Below are positions 31,561-40,200 of a stretch of 53,578 nt of DNA, piece after piece (position 1 is the first letter of the stretch; each line of letters opens with the position of its first letter). Below the pieces are notes generated by a model. That model did no database searches and was not told the DNA's origin. It worked only from the letters and a program-made list of their open reading frames with translations. The position numbers and the translations under genes are program-made. The stretch comes from CAYQPF01 sp964419225 (GTDB taxonomy: Bacteria > Cloacimonadota > Cloacimonadia > Cloacimonadales > CAYQPF01), in assembly GCA_964419225.1 (NCBI GenBank), contig CAYQPF010000018.1:1-53578 (forward strand), written 5' to 3'.

Positions 31561-32215
31561 AGTTAACGGGCAAAAATATTTAAGAATTCCTGTTAAAACC
31601 CGTATATTGAAAACAGGAGATGATTTAGTTCAGATAATCAAAGAATCGGCTCAGGGGATTTTGGAGCGAGATGATATCATTGTCATCAGTGAAAGTCCTA
31701 TGGCAATTACGCAGGGCAGGGCTATCCCTGTCTCAGAAATCAAGATAGGCTTTTTGGCCAATATTCTTTGGAGATTTGTTTCCAAAGTTAAATATGGGAT
31801 AGGTTTACGGGCACCCACAAGTATGCAGTGTGCCATTGAAGAAGCAGGAAGTATCCGTATTCTTATGGCTGCAGCGATTTCAGCAATCACTAAACTTTTC
31901 GGACGCAAGGGTGATTTTTATCGGATTGCCGGAATGCAGGCTGCATTGATTGATGCTGCACATACTTCACCTGTACCACCCTATGAAAGTTGTGTAATCA
32001 AAGGCCCTAAAAATCCGGCCAAAGAAGCACAAAAAATAGCCATAGCTCTTGGTAATGAGGTTGCAGTCATGGATATCAATGATATCGGGGGAAGTTGGAT
32101 GATTGGCGGTAGCAGAGGAATAAATAAACTCTTTATGGAAAAAGTAATGAAAGATAACCCACAAGGTCAGGGTGATGAACTAACTCCGATCTGCATTGTC
32201 AGAAAGCAGGTATGA
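31532..32215 (+). CDS. Coenzyme F420-0:gamma-glutamyl ligase-fold protein inside the mre operon
   Basis: The 227 residues match the F420_ligase (CofE) family: IPVKTRILKTGDDLVQII, DIIVISESPMAITQGRAIPV, GAPTS-like GLRAPTSMQCAIEEAGSIR, and INDIGGSWMIGGS near the end. CofE adds glutamate to coenzyme F420 through a gamma-peptide bond. Many organisms carrying this fold make no F420, and no F420 genes are visible here. It overlaps mreC by 29 nt and mreD by 4 nt (ATGA), so it is translated as part of the rod-shape operon. An amino-acid ligase acting on wall precursors or polyglutamyl tails is one inferred role. AAGGTG precedes ATG 31532. Confidence 0.85.
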   Translation: MTKVFQPIIEVNGQKYLRIPVKTRILKTGDDLVQIIKESAQGILERDDIIVISESPMAITQGRAIPVSEIKIGFLANILWRFVSKVKYGIGLRAPTSMQCAIEEAGSIRILMAAAISAITKLFGRKGDFYRIAGMQAALIDAAHTSPVPPYESCVIKGPKNPAKEAQKIAIALGNEVAVMDINDIGGSWMIGGSRGINKLFMEKVMKDNPQGQGDELTPICIVRKQV

Positions 32216-32700
32216 AAGTACTAAAAACCATTATTATCGGAATTATGTTTGTCTATTTACAGACTTTGGTCTCTTACCAATTAAGTATAGCAGAAGCCAT
32301 GCCTTGTTTAATACTGCCATTTTTGGTATATTTAAGCATTACACATGAGATGAAGACAAGTATAACTGTCAGTTTTTTTATGGGATTGCTGGTCGATATA
32401 ACCTATCCTTCTTTGCTTGGGCTCAGTATTATTGACTTTGTTTTGATCTCATTTTTGGTTAATACTTATCATAAAAGTATTAATAAGGAAAAGGTTTTTC
32501 CTGTCTTTTTATCATTGTTATCAGTTAATCTGATCCATTTTTTCATCTATACTCTGCTGAATCTTCTTATAGCAGGAGCAGGGACATCACCCATTCTTTT
32601 TCTGTCAGTTTCACTTCTTTATAACACAGTATTAACAGTGTTGTTGACTTATTTACTAGTTATTCTTAATCAATTAAAAATAGTAATAGATGCCACCTAA
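32212..32700 (+). CDS. mreD: Rod-shape-determining protein MreD-like
   Basis: A 162-residue hydrophobic protein with five or so membrane segments (about 3-20, 26-44, 48-66, 70-90, 100-122, 128-155). Its sequence is weakly conserved, as usual for MreD, and FFMGLLVDITYPSLLGLSI is the characteristic stretch (GLL-D motif). Its position between mreC/cofE-like and mrdA, with ATGA overlap upstream and 11-nt overlap downstream, supports the call. Confidence 0.88.
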   Translation: MKVLKTIIIGIMFVYLQTLVSYQLSIAEAMPCLILPFLVYLSITHEMKTSITVSFFMGLLVDITYPSLLGLSIIDFVLISFLVNTYHKSINKEKVFPVFLSLLSVNLIHFFIYTLLNLLIAGAGTSPILFLSVSLLYNTVLTVLLTYLLVILNQLKIVIDAT

Positions 32701-34489
32701 TAAGCAAATTCATTATTATTTTAAATTAGCTGTTTTTATTCTGATTGGGATATTATCAATATCTTTGTTCTATATGCAATTGATCAAGGGAGATTATTAC
32801 AAGGAAATTGGAGAAAAAAACTATGTCCGGATCAAGAGAATAACACCAACCCGTGGGGAAATATATGATCAAAGATATTTGCCTATTGCAGTGAACAAGC
32901 CTTCGATCAACCTTTATATCACAATTGGTAAAATTCATAATAAATATAATTCGGCCCGGTATATTTCTAAAAACTTTGATTTGCCTTATAATGATGTTTT
33001 GAAATTGATTGAAAAGAATAAGTTCCAAACTTATCAGGAAATTCTTGTTTATGAGAACATTTCATATGAGAAGGTTTTGGAGCTATCTGAAGATTTGAAC
33101 TTCTATCCTGAGCTCAATTTCCGAACAGAGACTATGCGTGATTATCTGATTCCAAATCATTTTACGGGTTATGTTGGACGTATAAATGATAAAGAATACG
33201 CCACTTTAAAAAGTGAGGAGTATGCACTGAATAGTCTTATTGGCAAGTCCGGATTGGAGAAATATTATGAGAGTCTTTTGAGTGGAAAGCCGGGATATGA
33301 GATTATCCAGGTGGATGCCAGAGGCAGAAATCTCAATCTTTTCCACAATAATCTGAATAAAGTACCTGAGAATGGGTTAAATCTCATACTTACTCTGGAT
33401 TTGAAGCTGCAAAAATATACGCAGCAAATAATGGATACCGGATTCAAGGGTTCTGCGGTGGTCATGGATGTCAGAACAGGGGGAATTCTGGCCTATGTCA
33501 GTGTGCCTGAATTTGATCAAAATCTTTTTACACAACCCCTTAAAGCTGAGGATTGGGCACTAATCACGAATAATCCCAACAAACCTATGTTTGACAGAGT
33601 GACTCATGGTGCATATCCTCCCGGGTCAATATTCAAGCCTTTGACTGCTTTTCTGGGCCTGGATAAAGGAGTAATTACTCCTTATACTGTTTTAGAATCT
33701 TGTGCAGGCGGAATGCAAATCGGGAACAGATTCTTCAAATGCTGGCAGAAATCAGGTCATGGAGCACTAAGTTTATCTGATGCGATGAAGCATTCCTGTG
33801 ATACTTATTTTTATGATCTGTCTCTGAAGGTGAGTCTGGAGGATTTTTATGCCTGGGTCTATAAATACAAATTAGTCGGGAAAACCGGAATAGATTTACC
33901 TAATGAAAGAAATGGGCTTTTCCCGGACAGAGCCTGGTACAAAAAGCACTATGGCACAAGAATATCTATAACAGGGCAAAAAGTGAATTTGGCTATCGGT
34001 CAGGGGGAATTACAAATCACACCTCTGCAAATGTGTGCATTTTATGCTGCCATTGCAAATGATGGAGTATGGATGCGGCCGCATTTAATGGAAAAAGCGA
34101 TGGGAAGTAAAACTGTCTATTACCGGGATTTTAATCCTCAGACCAGTTATCAGTTACCTGTTCAAAAAGAGTATTTGCATTTTATTCAGCAATCGTTATA
34201 CAGAGTTGTTAACGAACCAGGCGGAACCGGCGGATCAGCAAAAGTTCCAGGTGTACTTGTGGCAGGCAAGACAGGTTCGGCTGAAAATCATATGGGTCCC
34301 ACAACGCATGCCTGGTTTGCAGGATATGCAACTTGGGAATATCCGGAAATTGCAGTTGTGGTATTTATGGAAAATGCCGGACATGGCGGTACAGCAGCGG
34401 CTCCTATAGCGGCAAAGATTATTAGTTTCTACAATCAGGAAGTCAGACAATCCGAAAAAACTACGGCAGATAAGGTGATAAAGAAATGA
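32690..34489 (+). CDS. mrdA: Penicillin-binding protein 2, elongasome transpeptidase
   Basis: The protein cross-links peptidoglycan during rod elongation. The 599 residues have one N-terminal membrane anchor (about 11-31), the dimerisation region starting TPTRGEIYDQR, and a transpeptidase domain. The active serine is Ser313 in GAYPPGSIFKP (SxxK with Lys316), the second motif is SCD at 369-371, and the third is KTG at 527-529. It overlaps mreD by 11 nt and rodA by 4 nt (ATGA). Partner of the RodA glycosyltransferase encoded next. Confidence 0.96.
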   Translation: MPPNKQIHYYFKLAVFILIGILSISLFYMQLIKGDYYKEIGEKNYVRIKRITPTRGEIYDQRYLPIAVNKPSINLYITIGKIHNKYNSARYISKNFDLPYNDVLKLIEKNKFQTYQEILVYENISYEKVLELSEDLNFYPELNFRTETMRDYLIPNHFTGYVGRINDKEYATLKSEEYALNSLIGKSGLEKYYESLLSGKPGYEIIQVDARGRNLNLFHNNLNKVPENGLNLILTLDLKLQKYTQQIMDTGFKGSAVVMDVRTGGILAYVSVPEFDQNLFTQPLKAEDWALITNNPNKPMFDRVTHGAYPPGSIFKPLTAFLGLDKGVITPYTVLESCAGGMQIGNRFFKCWQKSGHGALSLSDAMKHSCDTYFYDLSLKVSLEDFYAWVYKYKLVGKTGIDLPNERNGLFPDRAWYKKHYGTRISITGQKVNLAIGQGELQITPLQMCAFYAAIANDGVWMRPHLMEKAMGSKTVYYRDFNPQTSYQLPVQKEYLHFIQQSLYRVVNEPGGTGGSAKVPGVLVAGKTGSAENHMGPTTHAWFAGYATWEYPEIAVVVFMENAGHGGTAAAPIAAKIISFYNQEVRQSEKTTADKVIKK

Positions 34490-35697
34490 GAGATTTTAAA
34501 AACATAGATTGGTGGCTTTTTGCTTTTTGGCTTGCACTGATGATTTACGGAGTTCTTTTCATTTTCTCTGCTTCGACAACTAAAATCGGCAGTGAATATA
34601 ATTTTAAGCCCTACTACTTGAAACAACTCCTTTGGATTTTCATAGCAATCATCAATTTGTTTATTATTATCAAATTGCCAGCACCCTTGATAGATCTTTT
34701 ATTATATCCGATATATTTGTTAACAATATTGTTACTGGTATTGGTATTGTTTCTGCCGGCTATCAACGGGTCACACCGCTGGATAGTCATAGGTCCGGCC
34801 CAATTGCAACCTTCGGAGTGTGCTAAGATTGTGCTCATCCTGATTGTTTCCAAAATTCTTTCGAAACCTCATATCACAGAATTTCAAATGCTCTATAGAT
34901 CTCTGGCTGTGATAATTGTGCCGGTATTTCTGATTCTCATTGAGCCTGATTTGGGCACGACCCTGGTTTTCTGGGTAAGTTTATTTGCTATGCTTTTGAC
35001 TGCCGGATTGCCTTTATTCTATCTGGTACTGATTATCAGTCCCATTCTCAGTGTGATCACTTCCTTTTATTATCCAGCTTTTATAGTTTTTATTATTTTG
35101 TTACTGGCTTATCTTTACAGAAGCAAACTGTCCTGGGTGCTGGTTTCACTGGCTGGGATCCTCAATCTTTTCACTTTCTTTCTAACACCTGTTATTTGGA
35201 ATGGGATGAAGGATTATCAGCAAAACCGGATCATTACATTCATTGATCCGACTCACGATCCACTCGGTGCAGGATACCAGATTATCCAATCTAAAATTGC
35301 CGTTGGTTCCGGTGGTTTCCTGGGTAAGGGATTCCTTCTGGGGACGCAGAAGAATATGAATTTCATCCCTGAGCATCATACAGACTTCATCTTCTCTGTC
35401 ATAGGGGAAGAGACCGGTTTTTGGGGCTGTTTGCTTCTGCTCCTGCTTTACACATTGCTACTGATCAGAATTGCTAATTCTATGGGAAAAGTAAAAATAG
35501 CTGAACGAAAAATAGCTATTTCCGGATTTTTGGTTTATCTTTCTTTTCAAATGTTTATTAATATCGGCATGAATATCGGCATAGTACCTACAACGGGTAT
35601 TCCGTTGCCATTTATCAGTTACGGCGGATCCAGTCTGTTAATAAATTCTCTGGCGATTACGTTTATTCTGAAGTATCTGCATGAAAGTTCGGCTTAA
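34486..35697 (+). CDS. rodA: RodA peptidoglycan glycosyltransferase (SEDS family)
   Basis: A 403-residue membrane protein with about ten segments. SEDS hallmarks are SHRWIVIGPAQLQPSECAKI, LIEPDLGTTLVFW, FIPEHHTDFIFSVIGEETGF and GIVPTTGIPLPFISYGGSS. It polymerises glycan strands with PBP2. RodA rather than FtsW is chosen from its pairing with mrdA in the mre operon. It is the last gene; 7 nt beyond its stop is the end of the convergent pentapeptide gene. Confidence 0.96.
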   Translation: MRDFKNIDWWLFAFWLALMIYGVLFIFSASTTKIGSEYNFKPYYLKQLLWIFIAIINLFIIIKLPAPLIDLLLYPIYLLTILLLVLVLFLPAINGSHRWIVIGPAQLQPSECAKIVLILIVSKILSKPHITEFQMLYRSLAVIIVPVFLILIEPDLGTTLVFWVSLFAMLLTAGLPLFYLVLIISPILSVITSFYYPAFIVFIILLLAYLYRSKLSWVLVSLAGILNLFTFFLTPVIWNGMKDYQQNRIITFIDPTHDPLGAGYQIIQSKIAVGSGGFLGKGFLLGTQKNMNFIPEHHTDFIFSVIGEETGFWGCLLLLLLYTLLLIRIANSMGKVKIAERKIAISGFLVYLSFQMFINIGMNIGIVPTTGIPLPFISYGGSSLLINSLAITFILKYLHESSA

Positions 35698-35704
35698 CAT
35701 TTCT

Positions 35705-36286
35705 TTACTTCAGGATTATACCCAGGCATTCCAGAAGAGAAACAGCTTCGGGAAGTGAAAATACAGCTTTATTGATTTTATTCGTTAATGGATTAATCAC
35801 ATAACCCTGAGCATGCAGAAAATTAGCTTTCATCAGATTTGTGTCATGAAATTTAACACGGGAAAACGATGCATGAGAGAAATTACATTCCATTAAATTA
35901 GTACTGATAAAATCCATATCCTGAAACTGGCATTCTTTGAAAGAGGTTTTCTTCAAAGCCATATGATTAAAATTGCAGTTAATGATCAGGCAATTAGTGA
36001 AGTTAAGTCTGAGAGCGAACTGGTTACAGGCTGAGAAGTTGATACCCAAGAGTTTACAATTTTGAAAGGTGACCTCCTGTAATTTAGCTCCAGCAAAGGA
36101 AGTAAGTGACAAATTACAGTTAGTAAAAGTACAACTATCGAGAAGCTCCGTAAAGTGAAGGCTTGTAAAATCGCAGTAATCGAACAGGCAATGTATGAAG
36201 TTCTTTTCGGCAAACTCCAGATCGCAATCTTTTAACTCTGAGAATTTCCGGTCGCTTTCTTCGGACACATTGTTTAGATAATCCAA
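35705..36286 (-). CDS. Pentapeptide-repeat protein resembling Qnr/McbG
   Basis: The 193 residues form a right-handed beta-helix of A(D/N)LXX-type repeats: FIHCLFDYCDFTSLHFTELL, TFTNCNLSLTSFAGAKLQEV, TFQNCKLLGINFSACNQ, and so on. The tail ANFLHAQGYVINPLTNKINK, then AVFSLPEAVSLLECLGI closely follows the Qnr-type C-terminus. Qnr proteins bind DNA gyrase and protect it from quinolones or natural inhibitors; a role here is inferred. Translation starts at TTG 36286 with AAAGGAG at 36294-36300; no in-frame ATG is near. That ribosome-binding site overlaps the TAA ending the frame of the upstream membrane-protein gene. Confidence 0.85.
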   Translation of the reverse strand: MDYLNNVSEESDRKFSELKDCDLEFAEKNFIHCLFDYCDFTSLHFTELLDSCTFTNCNLSLTSFAGAKLQEVTFQNCKLLGINFSACNQFALRLNFTNCLIINCNFNHMALKKTSFKECQFQDMDFISTNLMECNFSHASFSRVKFHDTNLMKANFLHAQGYVINPLTNKINKAVFSLPEAVSLLECLGIILK

Positions 36287-36298
36287 TACATTTCTCCT

Positions 36299-36826
36299 TT
36301 AATCCATTGCATCATATTTCTTGATCAGTTCTTTTGTCGTTTCATCAATAAAATATGGTTCTACCTTTTGACCGATCATAGACACAGCGTCAGAATAATC
36401 GCTCATATATTGATAAATAGTCAGACTCTTTCTTTTGTATTCTGTTCAATATTGGAGAATTATGTAGGAAAAACCGAAGAATAAACCAGAAGAAACTTTG
36501 GTTACTCTTGTCCAAGCCACAACATTTTTATCCAGGAGAGAAATGTCCTTTTCTTTGGTTTCTCTGGTATAATGATTCAGTGGAGTTATCATACTGCGTG
36601 ATTTGGGCATAACTATTTTTGTCTGGAAGCCATCGGGAAGGAGTTCTATTTGATAAAAGGACATAAATACTCCGATGAGAGCCAGAAAAGCAGGATAAAC
36701 AAAATGCAGCAGAATATAAATTCTTGTGGAATAATGAGTAAAAGTAATATTAACAAAAAGTAAACTGAGTAAGAAAATAATTAGTAAGCCGAAATAGACA
36801 TAAAATTTGTATTTCAGAACAAGCAT
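36299..36826 (-). pseudogene. Small membrane protein gene with an in-frame UGA at codon 127
   Basis: From ATG 36826, with the strong site AGGAGG, the gene encodes 126 residues with two membrane segments (about 8-27 and 37-58) and a soluble tail, then meets TGA at 36448-36446. The same frame stays open for 48 more codons (TEYKRKSLTIYQYMSDYSDA onwards to KKYDAMD) and ends in TAA at 36301-36299, exactly where the ribosome-binding site of the pentapeptide gene begins. This fit suggests the original protein was 175 residues and that TGG or another codon became TGA. Alternatives are read-through, recoding, or a genuine 126-residue product with a chance open tail. Function unknown. Confidence 0.6.
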
Positions 36827-36890
36827 GATTCCTCCTCTTCCTGTAATGTGTTTTATATAAAGAAAATGCAGATTGAAGTCAAGATTTTTA

Positions 36891-36920
36891 TTGACAAAGA
36901 TAAGTTCCCGATGCTTATTT
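36891..36920 (+). promoter_or_regulatory. Possible promoter of the TPR kinase
   Basis: TTGACA at 36891-36896 is followed after 18 nt by TTATTT (36915-36920). The -10 is weak, and the distance to the start at 36935 leaves a very short leader. Confidence 0.3.
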
Positions 36921-36934
36921 AAATTGAGGTGAAG

Positions 36935-38788
36935 ATGGATGAAGATATTCGTAATTTGTTAACTGAAATTGAGTTGACTTCTGACTTAGTCCAAAGGCTT
37001 GCACTCTTGGAAAAATTAGTAGGTATGTACATGACTGTTTCAAATCTGGAGGATGCTTTAAGATATTCTGAACAGGCGTTGACGATTTCCCGTGAAATTC
37101 AAAATAAATTTAGTATAGCGGGTTGTCTTTCCAATATGGCCATCATCAATTCGATTCAGGGCAATAATCTCATTGCTATTGAATTAATGCCGGAAGTCAT
37201 AGCTATTCATGAGCAAATGGATAACAAACTACAACTGCTGAATGATTATGCGAATATTGGTTCAATGGAATATTTGTTAAACAATTATAACAATGCCCTT
37301 AATTACTTTTTGAAATCCCTATCCCTCGCTGAAGAAACAGGAAGCAAACAAATTGGCAAAATTTATAACAACCTGGGGAATGTTTATTGTACTCTAAATC
37401 AGTTGGACAAATCACTGGATTATTATCAACTTGCTTTAAAGGGAAAATTACACAATTCTGATGCAGTGGATATTGCCAGTTCACATATTAATATCGGTAA
37501 TGTTTACCGGAACAAAGATGATTTGGATTTAGCCTATGAAAACTATAGCAAAGCACTCGAATTACTGCAAACATCCAACAACAAAACATATCTGGCAATA
37601 GTCTATAATAATTTGGCAGACATTTATATGTCCCGGGAAGATTATGAACCTGCAATAGATTTATTGGAAAAATCACAAGAGATTAATAAAAATTTAAACA
37701 TGGTGCAGAATCAAACATCTACGCTTAATAATTTAGCCAACTTGTATATAAAAATCAAAGACTATCCAAAGGCCAGGACTATTTTGGATGAAGCGATTGG
37801 TCTTGCCAACAATATTAACGATAATGAAACTCTTTACCATTTGTATGACAGTTATGCATTTTTAGAAGCAGAAGTGGAGAATTATTACGAAGCATTTAAG
37901 TATAAAAGCATGTACGCAGAGTTAAAGAGTAAACTTTTTACTGAGGACATGGGTACAAAGATAGCGGAAATCCAAACAAAATTTGAAATAGAAAAAAAGC
38001 AGAAAGAAGCAGAGATTTACAGATTAAGAAACATTGAGTTAGTTCAGGCGAATCAGGAGATTGAACAGCAAAAGAAGGAGCTTGAGAAATTAAATGCTGC
38101 CAAGAATGAATTTCTGGGTATAGTTGTACATGATTTGAGGAATCCGATTACTTGTATTTTGGGTTTATGTGACTTAATGGAACTAACTATGGGAAGTAAC
38201 AAATACGACCTTGAGGGAATTCAAACAAATGTGTCTATTATCAAAACAGCTTCTCAAAGGATGAATGAATTAGTTCATCAATTATTGGATATATCCGCCA
38301 TAGAAGCCGGGAAAATATCACTGAACCTGGTCAGTCAAAGCTTAATGCCTGTGATCAGAGAGCGGGAATTCTATTATCAAAAACTGGCTGAAAAGAAGAA
38401 TATCCATTTGGTAATAGATAGAATAAATCTGGATTATCAGGTATTATTAGACAGAGCACGTATCCTTGAAGTTTTGGATAATCTGGTTACAAATGCCATA
38501 AAATATACAAATCCAGAGGGTAAGGTATATTTAAGTTTTGAAGTAAGAGAAGACAAATTTATTACACATATTAAGGATACAGGCTTGGGACTTACTCCGG
38601 AAGAAATGGAGAAGATCTTTATCAGTTTTCAGACATTCAGTGCCAGACCAACCGCTGGTGAAACCAGTACAGGGTTTGGTCTGCTGATCGTAAAGAAGAT
38701 AATAGATTTACATCAGGGAGAAATCACTGTCATTAGTGAAAAAGACAAAGGATCTACTTTCAGCTTTAGTCTGCCATTGGCAGAATGA
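36935..38788 (+). CDS. Cytoplasmic TPR-containing sensor histidine kinase
   Basis: From ATG 36935 the protein has 617 residues. Tetratricopeptide repeats fill about 1-330 (NALNYFLKSLSLAEETGSKQ, AYENYSKALELLQTSNN), followed by a coiled coil (about 335-390). HisKA has His399 in IVVHDLRNPI, and the ATPase has LDNLVTNAIKYTNPEGKVYL, DTGLGL and a G2 box TGFGLLIVKKI. There is no membrane segment and no receiver, so it probably senses through protein partners of the TPR region. GTG 36929 is in frame but lies within the GAGGTG ribosome-binding site. Its stop directly touches the stop of the convergent gene at 38789. No cognate regulator is adjacent. Confidence 0.93.
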   Translation: MDEDIRNLLTEIELTSDLVQRLALLEKLVGMYMTVSNLEDALRYSEQALTISREIQNKFSIAGCLSNMAIINSIQGNNLIAIELMPEVIAIHEQMDNKLQLLNDYANIGSMEYLLNNYNNALNYFLKSLSLAEETGSKQIGKIYNNLGNVYCTLNQLDKSLDYYQLALKGKLHNSDAVDIASSHINIGNVYRNKDDLDLAYENYSKALELLQTSNNKTYLAIVYNNLADIYMSREDYEPAIDLLEKSQEINKNLNMVQNQTSTLNNLANLYIKIKDYPKARTILDEAIGLANNINDNETLYHLYDSYAFLEAEVENYYEAFKYKSMYAELKSKLFTEDMGTKIAEIQTKFEIEKKQKEAEIYRLRNIELVQANQEIEQQKKELEKLNAAKNEFLGIVVHDLRNPITCILGLCDLMELTMGSNKYDLEGIQTNVSIIKTASQRMNELVHQLLDISAIEAGKISLNLVSQSLMPVIREREFYYQKLAEKKNIHLVIDRINLDYQVLLDRARILEVLDNLVTNAIKYTNPEGKVYLSFEVREDKFITHIKDTGLGLTPEEMEKIFISFQTFSARPTAGETSTGFGLLIVKKIIDLHQGEITVISEKDKGSTFSFSLPLAE

Positions 38789-40105
38789 TTATAAATGAAC
38801 TATCTTTTTTATCGACTGCTTGTCAGAGCTGAATACTTTCACAAAGTAAATTCCTGCTGCCTGATTCTGTAAAGGCAATTTTACCTCGTTACTCTTTTGG
38901 ATATTCGACAATTCTCTCTTTAGTACCTGCCTACCTCTGATGTCATATACAGCAAGACTGTATTCCGCACTGTCTTTAATATCAAGTTTAAGGGTCGTTT
39001 CACTATTGAACGGATTAGGATAACAAGCTTTTATCAGATTAGTTGCTGTAACATTCTCGGGATCTGCATTGCCTACCGGATAAACAAAAGAATCAAACAA
39101 TCCTTCTGAGGGTTGATCTGTATAAAGTGCCTTGATTTCAATAGTCAGGATTTCTTCACTTACTAATCCTGTCAGTAATCTGGTTGTATCTGTCGTCTCA
39201 CAGATTAAAGAATCATTCTTAAAGAACTGATAGCGATTAGTTAAATTGTAATTTGGACTATTCCAGGAAACCAAAGCTGTTCCGTTCTGCATAGGCTGGA
39301 AACTTAAATTTCGGGGTGGAAAAAGGGAGTCGATAGGTACATATACCACATTATTTAAATTGAATCTGGGTATAGCCATAACATTTTGAAAGACCCCAAT
39401 ATCGGCAGGACTAGCTACGGATGTAATAAAATTGGTTCTGGTCTGAAAATCAGGTGTATATTTATAGACTATTCCAGTTCCCCAGCTTGAGGCATACCAA
39501 TTTCCCAAACGGTCTCGGGTTATCCCGTCACCGCTGGAAACAGAGGCTGTGGTAAGATTTGTCACTTCGTAGGTGTCCAGATCTATAGCTTTTATTCTGG
39601 CGGTACCATTCCCAGCTACAATCAGTCTGTTATTCTCACCATCATAATAAATCCCGTTCGGTCCGGCAATATTAGTTGTGATGATTTGGGACTGATTCAG
39701 ATCTGCCAAAGATACCTTATGTACGGCAGTCGCATCTGTATCAGTGATGTAAAGCCATTGTGTCCCGTCGGTCGTAATATCATTCAAAAAAGTCTGCGAG
39801 GGAAGGACAACAGTCTGTACGATCTGAGCAGTAGCCAGATCTATTTTCACCAGTCCTTCTGTCGAAGCACAATATAGGTAAGCACCGTCGATATAAATTC
39901 CGCGGACAGAAGTCAAATCTGAGTTCCATACTGTGGAATTCCCGGAACCATCCTTCTTTACAATCTCTCCCGAACCTGTATTAGCGATCAGCCAATAGTT
40001 GCCATTCGGATTCCAGACTATGCTTTCCGGATTCATCAGTTGAGTCTGAGCTGATAAGCTAATAAGTAGTGATATCCAAACAAATAATAAAATAATTCTT
40101 TTCAT
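38789..40105 (-). CDS. Secreted beta-propeller protein with sorting domain
   Basis: The protein is 438 residues from ATG 40105, chosen because GGAGG is 5 nt upstream; TTG 40117 is in frame but precedes it. It has a signal peptide (MKRIILLFVWISLLISLSAQ), an NHL/SMP-30-like propeller (about 25-275, with blocks such as GIYIDGAYLYCASTEGLVKI and GPNGIYYDGENNRLIVAGNG), a fibronectin-III-like domain (about 275-355) and a C-terminal sorting domain. That domain begins YPNPFNSETTLKL and ends AAGIYFVKVFSSDKQSIKKI, which resembles type A domains of the type IX secretion system. Likely exported to the surface; ligand unknown. Confidence 0.85.
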   Translation of the reverse strand: MKRIILLFVWISLLISLSAQTQLMNPESIVWNPNGNYWLIANTGSGEIVKKDGSGNSTVWNSDLTSVRGIYIDGAYLYCASTEGLVKIDLATAQIVQTVVLPSQTFLNDITTDGTQWLYITDTDATAVHKVSLADLNQSQIITTNIAGPNGIYYDGENNRLIVAGNGTARIKAIDLDTYEVTNLTTASVSSGDGITRDRLGNWYASSWGTGIVYKYTPDFQTRTNFITSVASPADIGVFQNVMAIPRFNLNNVVYVPIDSLFPPRNLSFQPMQNGTALVSWNSPNYNLTNRYQFFKNDSLICETTDTTRLLTGLVSEEILTIEIKALYTDQPSEGLFDSFVYPVGNADPENVTATNLIKACYPNPFNSETTLKLDIKDSAEYSLAVYDIRGRQVLKRELSNIQKSNEVKLPLQNQAAGIYFVKVFSSDKQSIKKIVHL

Positions 40106-40200
40106 ACTAACCTCCAAGTTTAGAGTAACCGGTTACCGATATTATGTCAATCACTTTTTTATCTTTATTCAATAATTAACAAATGATTATCACAAGAGTA

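Noticed and set aside
36446..36448. Genome-wide UGA recoding
   Set aside because: Other genes here end normally at TGA in tight ATGA overlaps (mrdA/rodA, the CofE-like gene, cheD), so UGA is a stop.
36380..36448. Selenocysteine at the in-frame UGA
   Set aside because: No clear SECIS-type hairpin was recognised just downstream, and no redox motif surrounds the codon; kept only as a minor alternative.
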